10,775 nucleotides of DNA from Stephanodiscus triporus (GCA_036939755.1 JALLAZ010001011.1:1-10775); one strand, 5' to 3'. Counted from the first letter of the stretch, positions 1 to 7,992 are shown. Numbers and translations: made by a program. Notes: generated by a model not told the origin, from the letters alone.

Positions 1-47
1 AACATTGCTACGGACCCATTTCCGCTTGCGGCGGCCATGGTTGTCAT
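1..47 (-). CDS. possible 5' end of a minus-strand gene, cut by the window edge
   Basis: On the minus strand an ATG at 47 opens a frame reading MTTMAAASGNGSVAM up to the edge. A second in-frame ATG at 38 has a good context (ACC before, G after). The Ala/Ser/Gly-rich start looks like a eukaryotic N-terminus, but only 15 codons are visible, so no function can be given. The same DNA is also open on the plus strand, in frame from 1 to a TAA at 190-192, so the assignment is tentative. If real, it is divergent from the gene at 397. Confidence 0.3.
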   Translation of the reverse strand, partial: MTTMAAASGNGSVAM

Positions 48-396
48 GGATTTTGTGGTAAAATGGATGTGCGCCAAAAAAAACAAAAAAAAACCATCAC
101 GTAGGAATACTATCACTACCAATTTAGACCTAACTACCTACGTCGAGCGAGATTTCTGTCGTTTTGCGTTCGTAGTGCCGCGTGTTTTACGGTAATAACA
201 AAATATCTATTTAAGTACGTACTTAGAAACGGTTTTTCCGCCAAGGAACACCGACAAAATGCAGCGGAATTCGTTGCCAAACGCACGATTGGCTTCATTT
301 TTCTCAGGAGTCCCACGTTTGGTTTTCGGTTGTCAAAGGTTGTCAACAAGAGTACAATACCATCATTCTACCACCCCCCCCCCCCAAACAGGAAGG
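48..396. promoter_or_regulatory. intergenic region upstream of the gene at 397; A-rich and poly-C tracts
   Basis: This stretch holds no convincing gene. It contains an A-rich tract around 77-93 and an uninterrupted run of 12 C at 374-385, just upstream of the ATG at 397 and so probably in its 5' UTR. It presumably carries the promoter of the 397 gene, and of the left-edge gene if that is real. I see no recognisable core promoter element. Upstream of 397 the same frame has an ATG at 259, but the residues 259-396 encode look random, so I prefer 397. Confidence 0.3.
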
Positions 397-1313
397 ATGT
401 CTCTCCGTCGATCCTCTAAGCGAAGCAGAAGCGTTAGTGATGATGGTGGCGCGTCAGTTGGACGCGAACGGAAGGTGAGTCATATTTCAAACATCACTCG
501 CGCAACGAATCGCAATGTTGTTCAATGATGTCGGAGTCGCTCGGTGGACATTATTCATCTCTTATTCTCACCCCTATCCTCTTTTCAACACGCCGCACAA
601 AGGATACTGGTCGTGAGGTTAGAGACATTTCTCTTGAAAAGGACACCGAAAACCGGTGGATTTATAGAGATAACCTAGGAAAACGAAGACGAGAATTCGT
701 TGGAGACAGCGTGGAGACTGCTCGCACTGTTTTTCCAGCCGCTTCTCAGTTCTGCTCCGCCACCACACATGCAAATACATCATCACAAATATTTGCTACC
801 GATTCGATTGTATCAAGTTCTACATCGTCTTCACTTTGTTCCTCCTCGAGACTTGCGCTAGCTGCCGAGACCAAGAAGGAAGAACAATCGACGGAGAAAA
901 GACGGCACAAGCCGCTTTTCAAAAGGAGGCTGCAAATAAATCTGAATGATGTTCAGCACATCGATTTTTGTCCACACGCAGAATCTGCCTTCGGTGATGA
1001 GAATAACCGTTGTAACAAACGTTGTGGTATCCAGCTGTCTGTACAACAACTCCTCTCAGTAACGAAGCAGCGAAAAATAGAAGCACAGTCGAAGCTGTCA
1101 CTGCCAGAGCTCAAGCAACAGGCTAGGAATAAGGCGAGAGCCTTTCTGCAACCTAAACGGAACAAGAGAAATGGCAGGTGCACCAAACCGAGGTCATATG
1201 CTGCTGACTTGGTGGCGATGCAGGAGCCTCTCGAAAAAATCGAGATGTATACGGGTGTCTTGTATTTGTATAGAGGTGAAAATCGCAGAGCAAAGTTTGT
1301 GCGGAGGAAGTAG
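397..1313 (+). CDS. unrecognised basic, Ser-rich protein, two clear exons (397-474, 603-1313)
   Basis: I do not recognise this protein. Exon 1 (397-474, 26 codons, start MSLRRSSKRSRSVS) ends at a strong GTGAGT donor. The intron 475-602 (128 bases, phase 0) ends in AAAG, and exon 2 starts DTGREVRD. Exon 2 stays open to TAG at 1311-1313, giving 288 residues. Visible features are an Arg/Ser-rich N-terminus, a Ser-rich low-complexity stretch around residue 90, basic clusters (KRRHKPLFKRR, PKRNKRN) resembling nuclear localisation signals, and Cys pairs in FCPHAES and CNKRCG. A nuclear location is an inference from the basic clusters. The 3' end is doubtful because coding-looking frames continue to 1831, so this stop may lie inside an intron or be a frame disruption. 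Confidence 0.6.
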
Positions 1314-1831
1314 AGCTCCACGAGAGTGCGACGAATTTTCGTGATCAGACAGCAGGGGGCTATTTTTTGTCCGACGAATTGCGCTTTGGAGCGGCTCGTC
1401 TAAATCAAGCAAGTCCACCAAGGGAGGCTCTGGTAGCAAGAGCGGTAAGGCGTCTGGGAGCGGCAGTGCGGACGGTAACAAAGCGGCGTCGCTTCTGGAG
1501 ATGGAGGATGGTGAGAGAAACATCTGATATCTCCAACCAACATAGGATTCGACTGCGAGTGTTGGTTATATTGCATTAATTTTGAGACAAGATACCACCG
1601 AGTACAGATGCGCGAGGAGACACGTAAATTATTCCTTTGCTCCTGCCAACCTAATCTAAACAGGTGCCATTTCAGACTTTCAGTTTGTCTGCAATTGATC
1701 CTCTTGTGTTTTGTCCCTCGGCAACATTCACTCCAACGAAGGTCTACTCCAGTGATCAATATGATATGGTGCATAAGGCGGTAAACGTAAAGAAATCATT
1801 CGATCTTACTTTTTCTAAGATGAAAGCTTGA
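1280..1831 (+). CDS. candidate 3' exons of the 397 gene (frame unresolved)
   Basis: After the TAG at 1311 another plus frame is open from 1280 to 1510, including VELHESATNFRDQ and GGYFLSDELRFG. It meets a GTGAGA donor at 1511 in phase 0. A textbook 3' site (CTAAT, then AAACAG ending at 1663) opens an exon 1664-1831, in the same phase, reading VPFQTFSLSAIDPL and ending FSKMKA-TGA. The third plus frame over about 1390-1510 is also open and strikingly Ser/Gly/Lys-rich (SKSSKSTKGGSGSK, then AASLLEMED), but joins the last exon out of phase. Joining 603-1313 to this region needs either an intron (for example GT at 1212 to CAG at 1288, phase 0) or a -1 shift near 1310. The last exon is the most convincing piece. 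The intermediate frame is uncertain. Confidence 0.45.
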
Positions 1832-2992
1832 GCACGGCAGCTGTGAGCAGAGCAGGATAGATGCATAGTTGCATCTTTGCCGACGAAGATGTAGGCCGTT
1901 TAGTTGGCATTTTGGTTGGCATTCTTGTTACTTGTGAGACAGTCGGACTCGGACTCAATGTGCCACTCGGGCTAGGTGACGTGCTCTCTTCCCATTCCCA
2001 CGGCTGCCCCATCGGCGTGGACGCTGGTAGACTAGGTGATTGGGAAGCTGGGTGAATCGAAGGCTTGAGTGTCTGACTGACCAATGTCGGCTGAGATGTT
2101 GGCTGTTTCGTTGGTTGCAGTGTTGGCTTTTTTGTTGTTGGCGAGAGTGTCAGACCCAAATTCGTGGGCTTCGATGAAGTGTGCTGCGATGTAGTCGGCT
2201 GCGATGTCGTTGGGTCTGGCGTTGGCATCATGGAGGGATTAGTAGTCGATGTGGGATTAGGTTCCTCGACAGAATAGTATACGTTGCCTGCGCGCACATT
2301 GGAGAGACGAGCAACAACATGAGTGAGCTGGAAAAGCCCAGTTCGACACATCACTTTCGGATGATGTGCTCCTCACCGTTCCATCTCCAGTCGCCATTGT
2401 ATGCAAAAAAAGGATATGCCAAGGCATACCCCTGTATGACTTCCAAGTTATCATCCGAGGCCATCACGCTACCCTGGCCCCCCAAATTCTTGTCGAAATG
2501 CACATAGGTGGTCAAAGAATAATTCGCCACGGTAATGTAAAAGGAATAGCTGGCGCCAGCGGGGATAACAACCGGATTTGTCAACTTGGGCAATGACGTG
2601 ACGTTGTTCTTACCCGCCCCTAATATGCTTCCCGCGAAAATCTTCTCGTAGACATGACTGCTGCTCTTTTTGCCAGGGTCCACACCAGGAAGGACGTGGA
2701 TTTCAACTGGAGCCGGATTGGGCGCCGGCGGGCCAGACATATTGATGTCGAAGCCTTTGATAGAAACTGGTTGAGTCTTGGCCTTGATTATGACGATATT
2801 TCCATTGGCTTCGTGAAAGCGAGATATCGCAATTGAAATTGTTAGTGTTAGCTTGGGGAGTCTGCCTTAGAGAGATTTGAGCCGGGGAATCTCACCAAGA
2901 TTGGTACCCCGGAATCCCGTCGTGATGCTTTTATCGAGTCCATTACTCGATATTAGCGTTGACAGTAAAAGGATGATGTTAGAGCCCTTCAT
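1815..2992 (-). CDS. paralog A: secreted, probably GPI-anchored surface protein with RWNGN domain and Pro/Thr stalk
   Basis: Three exons on the minus strand: 2992-2896, 2808-2377 and 2287-1815, with 87- and 89-base GT-AG introns, both phase 1, giving 333 residues. Exon 1 is a signal peptide (MKGSNIILLLSTLISS). Exon 2 is one beta-rich domain (about residues 20-185), with FDINM, VEIHVLPG, IPAGASYSFYIT, DDNLEVIQGYA and, across the second intron, RWNGNVYYSV. I know this pattern from many predicted diatom and other stramenopile surface proteins, but no named Pfam family. Exon 3 encodes a Pro/Thr/Ser stalk (PTPDPTT, KQPTSQPT, MPTKMPTKRPT) and ends with a short hydrophobic tail after SSSAK, which fits a GPI-attachment signal. 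The likely place is the cell surface or wall. Paralog B has the same structure. The stop codon overlaps the candidate last exon of the convergent 397 gene. Confidence 0.9.
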
Positions 2993-3140
2993 TTTGTTGA
3001 TCAAAAATATGAGCAAAAACTCGGTTTGGAATGTGTGAAGCTTTTTTTTTTGTGGGGGACGAGTTGCGGGGAAGTTTTCTCACGAATAACATTAAAACTC
3101 CGCCACCGCCGCCGACGCTGCCACTCTTTCGCGTGCCGCT
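2993..3140. promoter_or_regulatory. shared upstream region of paralog A and the small gene at 3141
   Basis: These 148 bases separate the divergent start codons at 2992 (minus) and 3141 (plus), so promoters for both must lie here or overlap the genes. The region has a T-rich run (3042-3051) and a GCC-rich stretch near 3100-3120. I see no clear TATA box. Confidence 0.4.
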
Positions 3141-3518
3141 ATGACCCTCTCCACGACCAAACGATACCTCGCCAGGTGAGCGAATCCCAAAATCTCGATG
3201 GAGTTGGGCTAGAGGAGAAGTGGAGAAATGAAAGGGCGGATCGACCGGTGCGGAAAATGAGTTTTACCTGTACCTCATTTTATCTCGACGTCATATAGCA
3301 CGGGTTCAACAGGAAGGCAGCTGAAGCCAAGTGTGACGACTTGAAGCGTTACATGGAGAACCATCGCCACACCAACGTGTAATTATCAGAAGACATCCAA
3401 CAGAATTCCAGCCATTGATGACTCTGAAACACGTCAAAAGGTCGTCCAATACAGATGCGATGGATATGATGAAGATCTATCGGACTTTGAACAAGGCTCG
3501 ACAAAGACAGACTCTTAG
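3141..3518 (+). CDS. small unrecognised gene between paralogs A and B, apparent frame disruption at 3380
   Basis: Exon 1 (3141-3175) reads MTLSTTKRYLA and ends AG|GTGAGC. The intron 3176-3312 (137 bases) ends TTCAACAG, and exon 2 restores the phase as ARKAAEAKCDDLKRYMENH. In that frame the protein stops at TAA 3380-3382 after 34 residues. One base further on, a second frame continues with clear coding character: NYQKTSNRIPAIDDSET, then an acidic stretch (DGYDEDLSDFEQ) ending at TAG 3516-3518. Skipping T3380 gives about 80 residues: a short basic helical start, then an acidic tail. No signal peptide or known domain is visible. The alternatives are a real 34-residue protein, a sequencing or assembly error, a decayed gene, or programmed +1 frameshifting. 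The start has no upstream in-frame ATG before a TAA at 3093. Confidence 0.5.
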
Positions 3519-3675
3519 GTGACTTGATTCGAAAGCTGTAGCAATAATTGAGTTTATCTATTCTCAAGTGTGAATACCCACGACAAAAGGCGGAGACCTC
3601 TCATATCACAGGGTTGCCGATCACTTACTCAAGTACAATACACGCCACAGAACAACACCAGCGAAACAACATCTA

Positions 3676-4995
3676 CTAGAATGAACTTCCGTACAGCACT
3701 GCACCAACGAATAAAGCGGCACAGGCGTGTAACTGATTCTTCACTGATGAAGACGTCCGTGGCGGCCTCCGTGGCAAATATTTCTCCACAATTTCGGTGA
3801 TGTTTGAGACGGTTGGAGCAAAAGTTGGGGGATTTGAAAGGCGTACACCGGGAGCTTCCGAACTTGGGCCTGGTGTTGACGATTCTTCTGTAGCAGCTGT
3901 CGGCTGGCCAGTCGGCGTGGATGTCAGTAGACTAGGTGTTGGTTGAATCGTAGGCTTGGGTGTCTGACTGACCAATGTTGGCTGAGATGTCGGTTGTTTC
4001 GTTGGTGTCTGACTCAAACTGGGCTTCGGTGTCGGCTGTTTCGTTGTTGGTGGGGGTGTCTGAACCAAGCTTGTGGGTTTTGATGTTGGTGAGTTCGTTG
4101 TTGGCGAGGGTGTCTGACCCAAACTCGTCGGCATCGATGTAGTGGGCATCGACGTAGTGGGATGCAATGTAGTTGGGCGCAGCGTTGGACTCATGGAGGG
4201 ATTACTTGTTGGTGGTGGTGATGTCGTTGGGTCTGGCGTTGGCGTCATGGTAGGATTCCTCGTTGGTGTTGCGGTCTCGAGCGAATAGAAGATATTGCCT
4301 GCGCGCAGAATGGGGAGAGACGAGTAACGTGGAGTTCGATGATTCGATGATTCCATTCGACAAAATCAGTTTCAGTAATGTGCTCCTCACCATTCCATCT
4401 CCATCCGGGGCTGTAAGATTCGAAAGGATACAACATGCCATACCCTTCTAGAACTTCCGTGTACTCATCTGAGATAATCACGCTTCCCACTGGCAAACCC
4501 CTTTTCGTTTGCATGTGAAGAGACGCAAATTTCGCAAAGGTAATGTAAAAGGAATAGCTGGCGCCAGCGGGGATAAAAACCGGATTTGTTAACTCGGGCA
4601 ATGACGTGACGTTGTTCCTACCCAACCCCGGGCCGACGATTCCCTCGAAAATTTTCTGGTAGGCATAGTTTTTGTCTTTTCTGCCAGGGTCCACACCAGG
4701 TAGGAAGTAGATCTCAAGTGAGGCCGGCGGACCAGCCATATTGATGTCGAAACGCTTGATCGCAATTGGTTGGGCCTTGGCCTTGATTGTGAAGATATTT
4801 CCATCGGCTTAGCGCAAGCGAGATGAATCGATTTTCGTCTAAGTAGTGAGTTAAGACGCGAGAGGGCGAGATCTAAGCAAACATGGTTTGCTCACCTCCA
4901 GTGGTTGCGTTAAATCCAGTCGTAATGTTATAGATTCCACGACTTTGCGGGACGAGCAACAACAGCAACAGGATAATGTTCTTCTTGGCACTCAT
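3676..4995 (-). CDS. paralog B: secreted, probably GPI-anchored surface protein with RWNGN domain and Pro/Thr stalk
   Basis: Three exons on the minus strand: 4995-4896, 4807-4391 and 4298-3676, with 88- and 92-base introns, both phase 1, giving 346 residues. The signal peptide is MSAKKNIILLLLLLVPQS. The domain (about residues 21-147) contains FDINMAGPP, LEIYFLPGVDPG, NNVTSLPELTNPV, IPAGASYSFYIT, EVLEGYGMLYPF and, across intron 2, RWNGNIFYSL. N-glycosylation sequons (NIT, NAT, NVT) suit a secreted protein. The stalk is a long series of PT steps (TPTPDPTT, TTSMPTTSMPTS, KQPTSQPT). After SSSVK a hydrophobic tail (CAALFVGAVLYG) ends the protein, as in GPI-anchored proteins. It is the tandem duplicate of paralog A with identical intron positions and phases, and is head-to-head with paralog C. 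Confidence 0.92.
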
Positions 4996-5120
4996 TTGCT
5001 TCTCTTCCCCCACGTTTCTTTCTTCCAACTGTTGACCAGGTGTGGAAAAAGTGGAGAAAAAGTTTAAAAATTGGGTTAGTAAATAATTGGAGCGGCCTAA
5101 ATGAAATAAGTACCAAAATC
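4996..5120. promoter_or_regulatory. 125-base bidirectional intergenic region between paralogs B and C
   Basis: The start codons of B (4995, minus) and C (5121, plus) face away from each other across 125 bases, suggesting a shared promoter for two members of one protein family. A minimal upstream reading frame (ATG AAA TAA at 5101-5109) lies just ahead of the C start. I see no clear TATA box. Confidence 0.4.
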
Positions 5121-6112
5121 ATGTATTTCGGAATCATCCTCATCGCAGCCTTGGCAAACGGTGCTTTTGCGGCATCCACTTTTACTACACAGTTCGGCGG
5201 AGATGAACGCTCAGGGGGTAACATCTTTGAAATTGTAGCAAAGACTAAAGCAATTGCTGTCACCGGGCTCAGTATCAACATTGATAATGGAACAGGCAAA
5301 ATAAAAGTTGAGGCACGGCCAGGTCCAGGGCGTGTTGTCGACATAAATGATGATGGATGGATCGTCATAAACACTTTTCCCGGAGTCATTGGTCAAGGGA
5401 GGAACAAATTGACGTCGAACCAAGCTAGCGTTTTACGTAACAACGAGCCCTGATTATGCCCCTGGGGGTATTTGGAGCAACATGGGATCGAGTCTCGGGA
5501 GTTCATACGCATCAAATGATGATTTGGAAGTGGTGGAAGGGTATGCGGCGGAAAGTGCTGATGGTCATACCACTTGGACGTACCCAAGGAGATGGAATGG
5601 GGCAATCCGTTACTCGGTCTCAAATGACCAACATACATCATCAACAGCTCCTACTGATACATCGGCTGACATACCAAAGGTACACAGTCGTGCGTGCTTT
5701 CTCCGATTATGTTTGTTTGCGATGAAATGATGACCGTCATTTCTCATTTCAGCCCCCCTGCCTTTCGCCTGCAGTCAAGTTTGGCAACATCCCATAATGC
5801 CCCCCGTAAATCATCATCTTTGCCGGTGTGTCAATATGTGAGTCAACATCATTGGAAATTTGTTGAGCATTCCACCTTCTCATAGTATGTTTCATTTGAA
5901 TACCATCACCAAAGCCGTCATCATACCCATCATTATTACCTTCCAAAAGTCCTACAAGCAATCCGGAGATGCCTAGTGACACGCCTAGCTCAGATTCGAC
6001 GTTCAAGCCAACGGATTCACGCGTGTCATCGGCTCGAACGTCCGCGACGTCGACCATTATCTCCTTCTTGGGTCTTGTGGCAGGTGTTGGCTTCGTCGGC
6101 CTATCAGCGTAG
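5121..6112 (+). CDS. paralog C: diverged RWNG-domain surface protein with an in-frame TGA needing a +1 shift
   Basis: The start at 5121 gives a signal peptide (MYFGIILIAALANGAFA), then GGNIFEIVAK, VTGLSINID, KVEARPGPG and VIGQGRNKLTSN, matching the first half of the A/B domain without their first intron. The frame stops at TGA 5451-5453. Skipping T5451 restores the domain: YASNDDLEVVEGYAAES, then RRWNGAIRYSV, also without the second A/B intron. The IPAG..YSFYIT strand of A/B is missing. A phase-0 donor at 5680 probably joins an acceptor at 5913-5914 (235-base intron). The last exon 5915-6112 reads PSSYPSLLPSKSP and TPSSDSTFKPT, and ends in a GPI-like tail (STIISFLGLVAGVGFVGL). The total is about 251 residues. 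An internal exon at 5753-5837 (good CAG and GTGAGT sites) is possible but breaks the frame. The gene may be functional with recoding, or a pseudogene. Confidence 0.7.
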
Positions 6113-6281
6113 CATGACAATATATAAGAGATCATTCAGCTTTATCATTTATTTATGATTGCCCTGCTTGCGAGAGAGGTCGAGCATCTCTATCATTTGT
6201 GTACATAATCCATACAAACCCAACTTCTTTTCCCTCGCTGCGGAGACAGCAGAACGCAGTCGAATAGTCTCTATGGTCCTC
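6113..6281. other. convergent 3' region between paralog C and the DUF3128 gene
   Basis: These 169 bases lie between two convergent stop codons and presumably hold both 3' UTRs. The left half is AT-rich (TATATAAG and TTATTTATGATT near 6120-6160). I see no gene and no clear polyadenylation signal. Confidence 0.4.
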
Positions 6282-6581
6282 TCAAGCCTCGTCCCAGCAC
6301 GGCTTCTCCTTTAGATTCCAAATGACGCCCGCCGTCGGACTCTGCGTTAAATCGCTTCCCAAATTCTTCCTGTAATGCGTTTGGGCGAGCAAACGCTGGG
6401 CCTCTTCGGGATCCGACGTCGTCTTCGCCTTCATGGAAATTTTGATATCGTTCCACTGGGCGGTGCACGAGTCGAATTTCCCATGTCGATAGAGTGAATC
6501 CTTTTGAAAGCCGCTCCCTATGCACCTTGTCCATTCATCGAAGAAATGAATCACATTTACAATTTCATTTGGTTGCACCAT
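6282..6581 (-). CDS. DUF3128 (Emi1/PANTS-like) small CX(n)C-type protein, probably mitochondrial
   Basis: A single exon of 99 residues starts at an ATG in a near-ideal context (CACCATGG) at 6581 and stops at TGA 6284-6282. The order of motifs fits DUF3128: HFFDEWTRC, SLYRHGKFDSC, QWNDIKIS, a charged 'PEEA' helix (DPEEAQRLLAQ), and a C-terminal SPTAGVIWNLKEKP like the 'SPT-VW-L' end of family members. The family folds as a Cys-linked helical hairpin. Yeast Emi1 is connected with mitochondria, and PANTS is the vertebrate relative. Usually four cysteines are present. Here C20 and C39 remain, while the first position is H12 and the last S49, so only the inner pair is left. The gene is divergent from ATP10, another mitochondrial factor. 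The biochemical role of the family is poorly known. Confidence 0.88.
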   Translation of the reverse strand: MVQPNEIVNVIHFFDEWTRCIGSGFQKDSLYRHGKFDSCTAQWNDIKISMKAKTTSDPEEAQRLLAQTHYRKNLGSDLTQSPTAGVIWNLKEKPCWDEA

Positions 6582-6732
6582 GGTGCTGGTCTTTTATCTG
6601 GTTTTATTTGTGCTCGGCAGATTCTAGGGCGCGCGGGCCGGGCGTGGGAGCGGGGACCAAGATGGTCTGGCCGCCAGACGGATATGGCCCCCGGGCACTC
6701 CTCCTCTGACGGGCGACGGCGCACGGGACACC
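6582..6732. promoter_or_regulatory. GC-rich bidirectional promoter of the DUF3128 and ATP10 genes, with a uORF
   Basis: The two start codons (6581 minus, 6733 plus) are 151 bases apart. The side nearest ATP10 (about 6625-6732) is strongly GC-rich, with GCGCGCGGGCCGGGCG around 6630. Ahead of ATP10 there is a short upstream ORF on the plus strand, ATG 6662-6664 to TGA 6707-6709 (15 codons), and another out-of-frame ATG at 6684. Both could lower ATP10 translation if they are inside the mRNA, which I cannot tell. Confidence 0.5.
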
Positions 6733-7992
6733 ATGACGTCGCGTGCTGCTTTATCATCGAAACACATGGCGACATGCATGCTGGCAAGGCATCATTCGTC
6801 TCGCTGTGTCACCACTCTTCCGCTTTCGTGTAACCCATTATCAAGGCGCCCGCGATGCGACAGAAACGATCGCCAATCGTCCTCCAAACGCAATTTCTTC
6901 TACGGCCCCCCATCCTCTTGGGAGGAGGAGTACGAAGAGCTGATAGCACGCAGGAATAAGACCATCGTCATGCATCCTCTGGGTCACGGTCAGCACATAT
7001 TGCCTGGCAATTTCGTCGTGAAGAAACACCCGAAGACGGGCGCAGAGAAGAAGGTCATGCTCGAGCATGCTCTTGGTTATTTCTGGGCGTTCAAGGTGCG
7101 AAAATATAGATGTGTGTTCATTGACACTGCTCCTGCGCACGGAGAATTCATTCGAACATAACACATATGTAAACGTGCCTCACTTTTGTTCGATACCCGC
7201 ACCGCCGGATTCGTCTACTCCGCAGGAGCTATCCCTCACCGACAACAAGCCTATCATTTCTAACGAAACAGTCATACCAGCGGCTGAGGCCGAGACGTTC
7301 CCTACCTTGAAAGAACTGGTCAACCTATACGAAGAAGTGGTGGATATCCCCGATTTCTTCACTAGAAATAATCGTGAGTGTTTTGCTTGAATGGTGCATT
7401 GTGGTGCCATATTGAACTTCTGTTTTTATCATTGTTTGCGTGCAGTGAAATCAACGCTCTCATTTCCCACCGTGGCCATTGTACGCTATTGACAGGGTCG
7501 AAAGATGCCAATTCACAATGCACGCTCGTGGCAATATCGTGCAAAGAGTTTGGCGCACGGCTACTCCCTTCTTGGATTGACCCGTTCGAGATGGCCCTTC
7601 GCGGCAACGATGAAGACGATGCCGATAGGTACGAAGTTGTGCGCATCACGATAAATGAAGGTCGGGTAGCAAAGCTGCTTAGTCCCTTCATTGTATCTGG
7701 GACAAAAAAGAGGGTACCGACTGCGGATCATTACAATACCCTGATGTACTACGGAGACGCGGAAGAGATGAGGGATATCTTACGAATGCACAATATATAC
7801 ACCGCTTACGTTTTTCTTCTGGATGGCATTGGGCGTGTTAGATGGGCCGGAAGCGGGGAGGGCTCAGCAACTGAGGTGGACTCGATGATCAAAATTGCTC
7901 GGAACCTCGTGCAGCCGTCCTCGACTAGGGTTGCGCCCCGTCAGAAACAGGCATCGACTCCCCGCGTGGGGAAAAAGGTACCTCACAATTAG
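6733..7992 (+). CDS. ATP10: ATP10-family mitochondrial F1Fo-ATP synthase assembly factor
   Basis: Three exons: 6733-7095, 7226-7373 and 7496-7992, with introns of 130 bases (phase 0) and 122 bases (phase 1), giving 335 residues. Residues 1-50 are rich in Arg/Ser/Thr with almost no acidic residue, as in a mitochondrial presequence. Conserved ATP10 features follow: LGYFWAFK (end of exon 1), TDNKPIISNE, FPTLKELVNLYE, CTLVAISCKEFG, LLPSWIDPF (about 193-201), MYYGDAEEMRD, and the signature YVFLLDGIGRVRWAGSGE (275-292). In yeast, Atp10 is an inner-membrane chaperone that helps Atp6 join the c-ring of the Fo sector. Splice sites were chosen because both joins rebuild family motifs (FWAFK|ELSLTDNKP and TRNN-R-SKDAN) and skip frame breaks. 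The C-terminal basic tail after 310 is not part of the family core. Confidence 0.93.

Noticed and set aside
1..192. Plus-strand frame open from the left edge to TAA at 190-192
   Set aside because: It runs through A-rich tracts with no recognisable motif. The minus-strand start at 47 reads more naturally.
953..1321. 122-residue minus-strand frame opposite the 397 gene
   Set aside because: No start context, motifs or splice support. The plus strand has the better exon structure.
5753..5837. Possible internal exon of paralog C with good CAG and GTGAGT borders
   Set aside because: In the required phase it contains a stop, and its other frames do not join the last exon. Skipping it gives a clean frame.
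5749..6135. 128-residue minus-strand frame opposite the end of paralog C
   Set aside because: It is the shadow of the Pro/Ser-rich stalk and GPI-like tail encoded on the plus strand.
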